The notes under the pieces are model-generated. The model saw only the letters and a list, made by a program, of their open reading frames with translations. It was not told where the DNA came from and did not search any database. Below are positions 52,501-64,000 of a stretch of 64,000 nucleotides of DNA, piece by piece (within the stretch, counting starts at the first letter, position 1; every line of letters starts with the position of its first letter). This DNA is from Solirubrobacter sp963792915 (GTDB taxonomy: Bacteria > Actinomycetota > Thermoleophilia > Solirubrobacterales > Solirubrobacteraceae): NCBI GenBank assembly GCA_963792915.1, contig CAWBYD010000008.1:62001-126000 (forward strand). The letters are read 5' to 3'. The translations under genes and the position numbers were made by a program.

Positions 52501-55500
52501 CCGCGGTCGATGACGGTGACGACGCGGCCGAGACGCCAGCCTCTGAGGTCGTCCTTGACCTCGGTGATGACCGACATGTCGTTGGTGTTGCCGGGCCAGA
52601 CCCAGACGCGGACCGGGATCCCGTCCCGGGTGACCGCGAGGCCGATCACGACTTGGGGCAGATCGGGGCGGTGGTCCTTGCTGTGCCCGTAGGCCCGAAA
52701 CGCCGGCGCGCCGTCGTCGCCCGCCGGGTCGGGTTCGTCGCGTTCGAAGTACGTGCTCGTGGTGTCGAAGAACAGCAGGTCGACCTCGAGGTTCAGCAGA
52801 TCGGCGGTGGCGAAGAACACTGCCTCTTGGACCTTGGCCTGCGCGTCGGCCTCGACCAGCAGGTCCATCGCGCGGTAGGCCTGGTCCTCGTCCATCGCCT
52901 CAAGGCCGGGGATGTGCGCGTCCTGGCTGGCCCACTCGGCGGCGGCGAGTTTCGAGCACGGATCGAGCGCGCGGTTGGCGACCAGCGCGAACAGCACCCG
53001 CTCGACATCGGTGCTGAAACGCCGCGCGCCGAGCACGCCGCGCAGCGCGCGATCGACACCCAGTTGCTTCCAGAGCGCGTCCAGCAGCCACGCCCCGCCC
53101 AACGGGCGCGATCCGGTGACCTCGAACTCGCCCGCGCTGGCGGGCAGCGGCCCGCCGCCGTCGCCGTCGGTAAAGCGCGTGATCGAGGCCGCCAACCGGC
53201 GCAGACCGTCGAGGTCGAGCTCGTCCTCGCGGCCGAGGTTGACCAGCACCTCCGCCCGCGTGACCCCCTCGACGCGGCGGTTGTGCGCGAGCTGCACGTA
53301 GCCGACGGTCGTCCCGTCGGTGCGCTTGCGCTGCGTCCGCCGCAGATACATGCCCACATCACTACCACAAACCGCATACCTAATGCCGCCTGACCACGCA
53401 AACCGTGTGCCCACGCTTTTCGAGCCGCGCGGAACACGATTTGGCTCTAGAAAGCCAAATCACACCCCGAAATCAGCCCCGTGTGCCCTCTAACTGCGGA
53501 ACCCGGGCGTGTGGACGCAGGCCAATCGCCGCAACAGCGTCGCACGCCGCCGCCGCTGTGGGCGCACGCCAGCACCCGCTCCGGCGGCGTTCGACGCGGC
53601 CGCAAGCCGAACCGCGGTGCGGTCTAGAAGGGGTTGAACGTGATCTTGCCGGCGCCGGCGCCGGCGGACTGGCTGGCAGCGTTGCTGGTGCCGTCCTGGA
53701 TCGTGGCGGCTTGCGCCTGGCCGGCGAAGGAACCGGTGACCAGCAGGGCGGCGATCAGGGCCAAGGAGCGGGGGAGGAGCGTGGGGAGATTCATGCCGCG
53801 AAGGTTGATCGCTCACCGGGTGCCTCGGTATCGGGGAACTCCCGGGTCTTCATCCCGAATCGGGGCAGATCTCGGCCGTTCATGGATGAAGCCTCGGCAC
53901 TCGCCGCACCGCAAGCGGCCATTTCGTCAAGAAGAGGCACCTCCCAGCCGTGCGCCGGGGCGCGTCTGGGCGCCGTCGGCGGGTGGCTGGCTCGATGTCT
54001 GTCGCGGTTCGTGTCTAGCTAGAGGTGCGGGGGGAGCGCGAGCCCGACGCTGGTCGGGATCATCGGTGGTCGGCGGGCGTGGACGGTCTGGATGATTTCG
54101 TCGGCGTCGATGCCCTGCAGATATATGGAGGTGACGACGACGTTGCGGTGGCCGAGTTGGCGTTGGATGACGTTGAGCGGGACGCCTTCGTGGGCGAGTT
54201 CGATGGCGTGCGCGTGGCGGAGTTGGTGCGGGGCAAAGCGCCGGCGGACGCCGGCGCGGGCGGCGAGACGGCGCAGCATGGCGCGCGCTGGGGCGGCTGC
54301 CAGGGGCGCCCGCGGGTGGTGCCGTTGATCACGCAGAACAAACGGCCGACGGGTATCGTCCGGCGGACGGTCAGCCACGGTTCGAGTTGCTCGAAGCCCC
54401 AGTCGTCCATGCCGACCTCGCGGCGGCGGCCGCCTTTGCCGCGGCGGACGAGGACCGAGCCGCGGCGGCGGTCGAGATCGAGTTCGTTGAGATCGGCGGC
54501 CCTTGTTCGACGGCCGGCGTCTTCCCCGGCCTCCGGACACGGTGATCTGCGGGCGGCGCGAAGCGGGCGAGTCCAGCCGCCGCGAGTGGCACCTTTCTGC
54601 GGTGAGTCAGGGCCAGAGCGCTCGGGATGGCGGATAGGCCATGAGGACAATGGCGCCGGCCGGTTCGCCGTCGAGGGCCGCGTACTCGTGAGGAACGTCG
54701 GCGGCGAAGCGCAGCACGTCGCCTGTGTCCATCTCGGCGGATGCGCCCGCCGGCCCCGCGCGGAGTCGCCCGGCCGTGAGGATGAGGTGCTCGACGACGC
54801 CTGGCGGGTGGGCTTGTGAGGCGCGGATCTCGCCGGCGGGGAAGCTGATCTCGAGCGCCTCGACGAGTGCGCCGCCGGAAACCTGGGTGAGGACGCGCGC
54901 TTGGACCGTTCCGCTCACCTGCGGGAGGTCTGCGGCGCGGACGTGCTGTACGGCCGCTGCGCGGTCGGCGGTCAGCGCGCCGAGCGGGACGCCCAGCGCG
55001 TCGGCGAGCGCGAAGAGGGTCTCGATCGTGGGATTGGCTTGGCCGGCCTCGATCCGCGAGAGCGTGGCCTTGCCGGTGCCGCTGGCGGCGGCCAGTTCGC
55101 TGAGCGAGAGCCCGCGGGCGCTGCGCAGCGCCCGTACGTTGGCGGCGACGGCGTCCTGAACGTTGCGCGATCGTTCCATATTTGGAACAGTAGCGTTATG
55201 ATCGGAACAGATGTGGTGGTGGTCGGCGGGGGGATCGCCGGAACCTCGATCGCGTGGGAGCTGGCCCGCCGAGGCACTGCGGTGACGCTCTTTGAGCAGG
55301 CCAACCTCGGCGCCGGCGCGTCCGGCCGCAACACCGGAACGCTGTTGCACCAGACAGAGACCGCGGTGGCCGAGATGCTGCGCGCGAGCGAGGCGAGCTA
55401 CCGCGAGCTCGAGGGCGGCGACGTGGACTTCGCCTGGACCCCGCGCGACGAGGTCCTCATTGCCCGCGATCGCGAGCAGCTGCGAACGATCGCCGTGAAG

Positions 55501-58500
55501 GGAGAGCGGTTCGCCGCGCAGGGGGTGGCGGTCGAGGCACTGGACGGCGACGAGCTGCGCGCCGCGTTCCCTGCTTTCGGCCCGGACGTGCTCGGAGGCC
55601 GGGTACTGGGAGGCGCCTCGACCGTGACCGCGGAGGCCGCCACGCGCGCCTTTGCCGAGGCTGCGCGTGATGAGGGCGCCGTGATCCGCACCGGCATCCG
55701 CGTCGCGCAGATCCGCACCGCCGGCGGGCGAGTGGCGGGCGTCGTCACCGACGCCGGCCGAGTACGGACCGAAGCGGTCGTCCTGGCGACCGGCCCGTGG
55801 CTGACCGAGCTGTTGCCCGCGGCTCCGGTACGCGCGGGCCGTGGCTGGCTGATGCGCACGCAACAGCTTGCCTTCGCGGTGCCGTGGATCGTCGAGGAGG
55901 TCTCCTGGCCCGACCAGCACGTCCTCGGCGAGGCGGCGCGGCCCGTCGCGCTCCGCGATCTCGCCGCAGGCCGCGTCGATGAGTCGATCGGCGAGTGCTT
56001 CTTCCTGTGCCCGCTGCCCGGCGGCGACGCGCTGATCGGCGCGTCGCTCGCCACGTCCCTGCGCGACGCCATCGAAGGCATCGGCGCGCCGCAGCGGATC
56101 GCCAACCGCGCGCTGGAACTCGCTCCCGGACTCGCCGGCTCGGCAGCGATCACGCGCGCGTGGTCAGGTCTGCGACCGATGACGCCCGACGGGCTTCCGC
56201 TCGCCGGGCCTAGCGGCCCCGACGGGCTGTACATCCACGGCGGCCACGCGTCGCTCGGCATGCAGGCCGCGCCGGCCACCGCCGGCTGGCTGGCACGCCA
56301 CATGCACGGCGAGCACGTCTCGGACACCTTCGCCGAACTGCAGCCCAATCGCTTTGAAAGGACCACGGCATGACCCACCTGTCCCGGCGAGTGCAGAGCA
56401 TGCTGCGCATGACGATGACCGACGTCGCCGACGCGGCGGATGCCGCCGACGGGGCGTACCGACTGGAGAACGCCGACACCTGGCTCACACCGCCCGACCA
56501 CGTGCTCGAGGCAACGCGCGCCGCCGTTGGCGACGACGACCACAACAGCTACCTTCCGCTCCGCGGCCTGCGCTCGCTGCGCCACGCGATCGCCGCTCGC
56601 TACGCAGCGGGGTGGGGAATCCACTACGACGCGGACCGCGAGATCGTCGCCACGAGCGGCGCCGGCGAGTCACTCCTGAACGCGCTCCTGGTCCTCATCG
56701 ACCCCGGCGACCGCGTCCTGCTCACCAACCCCACATACTCAGGGATGGCACAGCGCGTCCGCCTTGCCGGCGGCGAGCAGGTATTCACCTCGCTCGTCGT
56801 GCGCGACGGCCGCTGGGCGCTCGATCTCGACGACCTCCGTGAGCGGGCGCGCGGCTGCCGGGTCCTCTTCTTCGCCTCGCCCTGCATGCCGGTCGGGACG
56901 GTCTTCACCGAGCAGGAAACCGCTGCGCTGGTGGCAACCGCCCAGGAAAACGACGCCTGGATCATCTTCAACGGCGCCGCCGACCAGGTCGCGTTCGGCG
57001 GGCGGAAGGTACACAACCCCGCGACGTCCCCGGGCATGCTCGACCGCACACTCGTCGTCGGCTGCATCTCGAAGAACCACGCGATGCCCGGCTGGCGCAT
57101 CGGCTGGGCGGCCGGGCCGCGCGCCGTGATGGGCGCCATGGAGGACGTCCACATCTTCAACGGAATCATGCCGAGCGGAATCACCCAAGCAGGGGCGACG
57201 GCGGCGCTCACCGGCCCCCAGCACTGGCAGGCCGAAGCCGTCGACACCTACGCCCGCGGGCAGACCGCACTGCTCGAAGCCACGCTCGCCTCGCCGCGCC
57301 TATCGGCCATCCCGGCCGAGGGCGGCTGGTACTGCCTTCTCGACACCACCGCCACCGGCGTCACCGGAACGAACTTTGCCGCCGGCCTGCTCGCCGAGGA
57401 AAACGTCGCCGTCACCCCGATGCAGGGCTGGGGCGCCGACGACTTCGGCGAGCACCTCGTCCGGCTCATCTTCACCAACGAGCCGGAAGACCGCCTGCGC
57501 GAGGCAGGCGGCCGGATCGCCGCCTTCGCAGACCGCCTCTGAGACCGGAACCGGAACAGCGACAAGTCGATGGACAGGCGGCACTCTGGGGATGGCGCTC
57601 GTCGTGCGATGCGGGTGTTCGGAGTGGAGCACCGGCGTGGCCAGTGCGCGGCGTTGTGCCTTGATGTAGTGCTCGCAGGCGTGGAGATCGTCCGCGAGCG
57701 CGCGCGGGCCGCGTACGCGGAGACGATCGAAGCGACCGTGCGCATCCAGGTGTTCGGGCGGCCGACGGAGGCGATCCTTGAGACCCTCCGTCAGCACGCG
57801 GGGTCCGGTGCGGAGATCAGCGTCAACGGGGAGCACCTCAGCGGCTTCACCCGCTCGGCCGCTGAGCTCTGAGCCGGCGGCGGCTTCGATCACAGCGGGC
57901 TGGTGCGAGCGGATCTCGCTCTGGTGGTCCGTCACGCCACCGCACGTGCCGGCGTCTTCTCGCGTGACCAGTCACCGCCGCTGCGCTCGGCGGGACGTCG
58001 TCGATCCGATGTGGCCGCGCGGAAACGGCGGCGAAACCGTCGCCCGGGGCTGCTGCCTTCGTCGACAGAGCGGCAATCCGGTCGAGGCGCGCCGGGTTCG
58101 GCCCATCCGGAGTTGTACGGCTCTGGCATCGATACTGTCGTAGGACAGGTTCGCGCCGGCGGCCACTTCGGCGAGATCACGATCATCGACATCGACCAGG
58201 GGTGAAAGGATCGTGACCTGGACCATCTCAGCGAGCGCGCTCGAGCAGGGTGTCGTCGATGCGCGAGCCCGGCTGGCGCGAGACGCGGTCTGGCGCACGA
58301 TGGAGTTCCTGGGTCGTGCGTTGCGCTGGGTCGATGAGCTCCAGGAGTCGCGTGAGTGGTTTCGCTCCGCTGCGCTGTACCTGCTCCGCCACGTCGAGGA
58401 CCGCGGGCTGGACCGCATGGGCCCGCGGCCCGAGATCGTCGGCTACTACGTGCTGGCCGGCGAACCGGCGGCCGCGCGCGACTGGTGCGAGCCCACCGTC

Positions 58501-61500
58501 GAGCGGCTGCTTGCGCGCGGCGGCCCACGCGATCAGGAACAGGCTGTCGCGACGCGCTATCTGTGCGGCGACCCTGACGGCGCGGAGGCCTTGGCGCGCG
58601 AGTTCCGGGTCCACCACATCTGCCTGGATCTGCTGGGTGCCGAGCGAGACGGCGATGTCGGTCATTGCGATGCCGCTTCGGCCAGGCTCGTGAAGTCACG
58701 GGTCGCCAACCGGACCGCTCCGGGCATGTCCTCGGGCATCTACCCGATCGACGGCTGGGACTGGCTCGAGCTCAGCTTCCAAACCAGATCACTGATCACC
58801 GGCGAGTCGGTCCCCAGCCACGCGGAGATCCTGCAGCGCACTGGGCTGCTCGGCCCAGGGCCCTCGACGCGCCGGCGCCAACCCGCGCCGGGGGGCGTCG
58901 ACCGGGTTACGGTGACGGCCGCGGACGGCAGCGTGATCCAGGCCACGATCGATCGCAGCGAGCCCGGTCACGCGTTCATCGTTCTCGACCCGCGCGAGGA
59001 TTCCTCATACGACCGCTACCTCGCGATCGGGCTGTTCATGGAGGGCGACAGCTACACCACGCTGCTCTACACCGAGCCGGAGTCCAGCCCCCAGGACCAC
59101 CTGCCCCACGCCGGACCGGACATCTGCGAAGCCATCGACGCCGCCGCCGACTACCTCGACGGCAAAGACTTCTTCGGCCGCGACGGCACGTGGGCCGCGC
59201 GAACCCTACGCCAGATCACCAGCGACCTTCCCACTGCGGACGGCTAGCTAGTGCTTCGCCTGATTGGAGCAGCGCCGGGGCCGCTCGGGGAGGTCAAGTG
59301 GCGCGCGAGGTGCCAGGCCCCGTGGGTGGCGACGGGATCACCCAGCTGAGCCCGCGTGCGTCGAGCGTCAACAACGCCGCGATCTACCCGATCGGCCCGT
59401 GGCACGAGGCGAACGCGGCGCAATGGGACGCCGACGTGCGCGGCTCCTTCCTGCTCGCCCGCGGCGGTGGGGCGATCGTCAATCTCGCCTCGGTGACCTT
59501 CACTGGGGCGAGGCACTGCCGTCTCCTACGTCGCCCCCAAAGGGCGCGGTGATCGGCTTCACGCGCTCGCTCGCGCGAGCTCGGCCGGGCGGTCGCGCCG
59601 GGCGCGTTCCCAACCGCCGCGACCGCGATCCACGCCGACAAGCTGTGTGAGGGACGTGCTGGCCGCTCAAGCGCCGCGGCGAGGTCGAGGACCTCGCGCG
59701 CGCGATCGCGTTTTCGCCGGCGACGACAGCGGCTTCGTCACGGGCCAGACGTTGCTGGTGGACGGCGGCTGGATGCGGGGGTGACGACGACGTCGTCCCC
59801 CTCGACCGCGACGTCGTAGCGACGCACCACGATCTCGTGGAAGGCGAGGCTGCGACCGGTCGGCACGTGGTACTCGAGCCCGTGCCATGGGCACGCGACG
59901 ATCTCCCCTTCGAGCGCCCAGCGCGGCTGCCAGCCGCCGCCGGCGTCGGCCACCAGCGTGCCGGTGGTCTGCCGCGCGGCGCACAGCGGTCCGCCCTGGT
60001 GCGCGCAGCGGTTGAGCAGCCCGTAGAGCTGCCCGCGGATGTTGAAGATCCCGACCTCACGACCGTCGACGGTCACGATCCGGTGCGTCCCCTCGGGGAA
60101 ATCAGCGACCGTTCCGACGACCGTCACGATCGATCCCGAACAGCGTCAATGCGTTCTCGCCGAACACCTTCACGCGCTGCTCCGCCGACAGCGGCACCAT
60201 GTCCAGCTTCATCGGGTGGTCGAAGTCGTGATGCGGCCAGTCGGACGCGAACACGGTCGTGTCGTCACCGTCGTAGAGCTCCATCAGCGTGACGATGTCG
60301 CGCAGGCGCTCGGGCTCCTCGATCGGCTGCGTCGCCACGTACATGCGCTTGACGTAGTGGCTCGGGCGCTCGGTCAGGAACGGCACCTCGCGGCGGCGCT
60401 CGACGTACTCCTTGTCGAGCCGGTTGCAGACGAACGGCATCCACGAGATCCCCGCCTCGGTGACGCCGATGCGCAGGCGCGGGAAGCGCACCACGACACC
60501 GGTCGAGACCATGCTGATCACGTTGGCCATGATCGAGAACGTGTGCGAGGTGGAGTGACGCGCGAATTCGGTGTCGAACCCGTGGTTGTTGAACGGGAAC
60601 ACGGGCGAGGTCACGGTCACCGCGTGCAGCAGCACAGGCAGGTCCGCGTTCTCCGCCGCGTCGAAGATCGGGTCATAGGAGCGGTGGCCCCAGAGCGGTT
60701 CCAGGCCGGCGCACGGAAGGTACACGGCGACCGCGTGGTCGGCGTGGCGCTCGATTTCGCGCGCCGCGTCCTCGGGATCCTGCGGGCACGCCACGATCGC
60801 GGCGAGCAGCGCGGGGTGCCGCGAGGTCCACTCCTCGATCAGCCACGCGTTGTACGCGCGAGCGAGCGCGGCTGCGTATCCGGCCTGCGGGAGCACGGCG
60901 AGCTTGAGCAGGTGGTCGGGGAACAGCACGGCGAGGTCGACCCCGATCTCGCGCAGCTCGCTCATCATCTGGGCGGGCGTATGCACCATCCGCGCCGCCT
61001 CGTGCGCGGTCGGGAAGCGCGCGGTCAGCGTGCCGTCGCCACCCGGCGAGAACCCGGGGATGTCCAAGTAGCGCTCCGGGACGTCGGCGACCGAGCGCAG
61101 CGCGACGTCCCACGGCGGGTCGCAGTAGGGCGCGAGCGCTCCCGGGCTCTCGTGCACGTGCACGTCGGCGTCAACGATCAGGAGCTCGTCGATCGGCGTC
61201 CGCCCGGGCATCACGGCATCATGTCATCCCATCGAGGTCGCCCATGGCATCCACCGGCTCGAGGGCGATCTCGGCGAGCGCTACGTCTGCCAGTACCTGC
61301 TGGTGGGAGAGGAGCGGACGCTGCTGGTCGACGCCGGCCTGCGCGACATGCCGCGCACCGTGATCGCACCCGCCCTCGGCGGCCGGCGAATCGACGACGT
61401 GCTGATCTCCCACGCCGACGTCGACCACTGCGGCGGCAACCGCCTGCTGCGCGAGCTGTCCCCGGGCACGCGCGTTCTCTGCGGGGAGGCCGACCGCGCG

Positions 61501-64000
61501 TGGATCGAGTCCAACGCGGCGATGCTGGCCGGCAACTATCGCTGGTACGAGCTCTACGGCTTCGGGCCCTCCGCCGAGGACATCGCGTTCCTCGAGCACG
61601 AGCTCGGCGGGGACGCGCCGATCGACGTCGGCCTGCGCGGCGGCGAGACGCTGCGCCTCGGCGCCGGACGCCGGCTCGAGGTACTCGCACTCCCCGGGCA
61701 CACGGCGGGCCACCTGGGGCTGTGGGACGCGCAGACCGGCACGGCCGTCGTGATCGACGCGGTGCTCGCTGACGGCGTGTACGACCGAGCGGGCAACCGC
61801 CTGATCCCGCCGCGCTACTACGACGCGGGCGCGTACGAGGCGACGATCCGCCGCCTGCGCGCGCTCGATCCCGAGCTGCTGCTGACCGCCCACTACGAGG
61901 TGATGGAGCGCGCCGCCGCGCGCGAGTTCCTCGAACGCTCGCTGGACTTCGTGCGCGCCGTGCGCAGCGCGGTGCGCGCCTCGCGAACGCGTGACCTGCG
62001 CGCGCTCACGGCCGAGGTCGACGCCGCCCTCGGCCCGTTCCCCGCATTCGCCCACGAGCTCGCCGCGTCGGTGCGCGCGCACCTGGCGGAGACCGGCGGG
62101 CGCTGACCCCGGCGCGCAGGTTCGAGCGGCGGATCTTGCCGCTCACGCTCTTGTGCAGTTCGGTCAACGACGTGGATTGGGCGCAATACCGGTACAGCGC
62201 TCGCCGCGTGTCAGCAGCCGCGCGTCGTGCTCGGGCGCCGGTCACCGCGAGCTTCGAGCGTGGCGTGGGGGTCTCCACTGGTCGGGTGAGCGGTCGCCCT
62301 TTAAGCGTGGCGCTGACGGCGATGAGTTGCGGGTCGCCGAGAACGTTGGCGCAGGCGTCGCGCCGGGCGTGGGTCCAGGTGCGGGCCGGAGATCCACGCG
62401 ATGGCGAGCCTCAGGATTGGCCGCCACGAGGACGACGGCCACGGGGGCCAGATCCAGAGCCGCGTGGCTGCTCAGATCGTCTTCGGTGCGCTTTATGCGC
62501 AGTCGTGGGACATGTCGAGGACAGGGCCGTGGGTGCCGATGTCCGATCCCGGTAGCCGCTGTTGACGTAGACCCGTCCGCCCGCCAGCGCGGTCCCGCCC
62601 CGACCAGGGGCCAGCAGCGCTGCGATCGCGTATGCGGTGACCATGGGTGCCTTGGATTTCAACGGCAACCCCCCTCTCCGGGTCGGGGCTGGGGCCGGTC
62701 GGTCGACGGCACGCTCACGAAGACGACGTGCGCTTCGCGGCCTCGAAGCATCTCGGCTGCTCGCCTAGCTCATACGCCGGTCTGGAATCGCACGACGACC
62801 TCACCGGCGACGCACCGTTCGTCGACGGACTCGCCGCCAGCGAGGTTGCGGCATCGGAAGCGATACCCGGCGGCCGAGCACGTACTCGTCGAGCAGCGGA
62901 ACAGCGTCAATGTCGCGCGTCGGGCAGTCGAGCGGCTGAGACCTCGCGTCGTGACGTTCCAGATGCCGATGTGCTGGCTGTTCTCGGGCAGATCGCCGCA
63001 CGACCGCACCGGTGAGGCCTCGGCCTGGCCGACGCCCATCGCCGCTGCCATCGCGGCCGTCACGAGCGCGATCGTCAAACGATGAGGACTCCTGATCTGA
63101 CGCAAGCTACACGCCGCGACCCCCGCCGTCCGAGAAAGTGGTGGTACCGGACGTCGAACGGTGGCCGTCATGCTCGATCTCGGCGGTGAAGCCCGCGCAA
63201 AGGCGCCGTCGATCAGCACCGCGCCCCATAGTCCACTGCTGAGTGTCGCGGGGATTCCCCGATATCGGGCGCCCGGAGCCTCGGAGACCATCGCCCGCAT
63301 GCTCACCAACCTCTGGCCCCGCGCCGCGCTGGCCGGCACCGTCGCGGCGCTCGCTCTCGCCTCCGCCGCGCACGCCGAAATCGTCGATCCTTCGACCGGC
63401 ACCGGGAGCTACGGCTCAGCGCCCTCGGTGTCCTCGACGCCCAGCTGCACGAGCGTGGCACCTTCCACATGGCCCACGCCGCCCCGCGTCGTCATTCACA
63501 CCAAGGGGCTGACCGACAGCGGCGCGACAGCCGACGACCTCACGCGGATGCAGAGCCAGGCCCAGGCGGCCGTCGACCAGTTCAACGCCATGGGCGCGAC
63601 GTCCGCCTCGGTGGCCTCGGTCACCACGACCAACGACAACACCTTCGCCTACAAGTCGACCTCGTTCGCCGACAAGGTCCCGACCATCCATGTCGGCTTC
63701 GTCCCCAGCGCGACGATCACCGCCGACAACCACGGAAACGGCGCAGGCGGGCTCACCAGCGGCAACATCTACTTGAGCGACACGTGCGTGCCGACGGTGA
63801 CGATCGAGTTCCCCGACTTGAACAGCTCGATGAACTGGTCGTTTAAGTCTCCGTCAGAGCTCGGCGTGCCCTACTACGACGTCGACCAGACGCCCACGGG
63901 CACGACCTGGTTCCGCCCCTCGTTCCTGCACGAGCTCCTGCACGGCTTCCAGCTCACCCACACCAGCACCGCCTTCGCGATGATGAACCACCGCGGCGAC

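Overview
High-GC genomic DNA (mostly G/C third positions, many GTG and TTG starts). It suggests an actinobacterium, probably a soil member of the Thermoleophilia (Solirubrobacterales-like); the lineage is inferred from gene style and secreted-protein architecture, not from a marker gene.

Layout. (1) 1-18.8 kb: a cut cupin gene, then a hemicellulose-utilisation locus. It encodes three large secreted glycosidases (GH51 arabinofuranosidase, GH67 alpha-glucuronidase, DUF5703/GH95-like), a GntR and a LacI regulator, a CUT1 sugar ABC importer without ATPase, and a cytoplasmic GH31 enzyme. All three secreted enzymes carry the same roughly 130-residue C-terminal module. Operator-like palindromes match the local regulators. 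(2) 18.8-21.3 kb: truncated ABC-2 permease, truncated IS21 element, tRNA-like scar and a GNAT/DUF1778 toxin-antitoxin pair with a leaderless-type promoter. (3) 21.5-27.8 kb: tannase/feruloyl-esterase-like protein, a LysR regulator and a divergent catB-catC-catA-monooxygenase operon (catechol branch of the beta-ketoadipate pathway), cut after four genes. (4) 27.8-51.4 kb: mixed accessory region with hypothetical secreted proteins, TetR, LysR, aldo/keto reductase, a MarR/EamA pair, YceI, an FMN reductase, methyltransferases, an eCIS-cargo-like zincin, a lysozyme-like protein, a SurA-like PPIase, and many decayed genes. (5) 51.5-53.5 kb: an apparently intact IS1634-family element with inverted repeats. 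(6) 53.6-64 kb: a secreted micro-peptide, integrase remnant, a cupin-XRE regulator divergent from a FAD oxidase-aminotransferase operon, a Rieske/amidohydrolase pair, an MBL hydrolase, and a metzincin-like secreted protease cut by the right edge.

Together, regions 1 and 3 fit a plant-polymer lifestyle: debranching of glucuronoarabinoxylan-type chains outside the cell, import of the released sugars, final hydrolysis inside, plus release and ring cleavage of plant aromatics. Frameshifts are frequent. Two, inside otherwise well-conserved metabolic genes, sit in short G runs and may be sequencing errors. The others, with nonsense codons and deletions next to insertion sequences, look like real decay.
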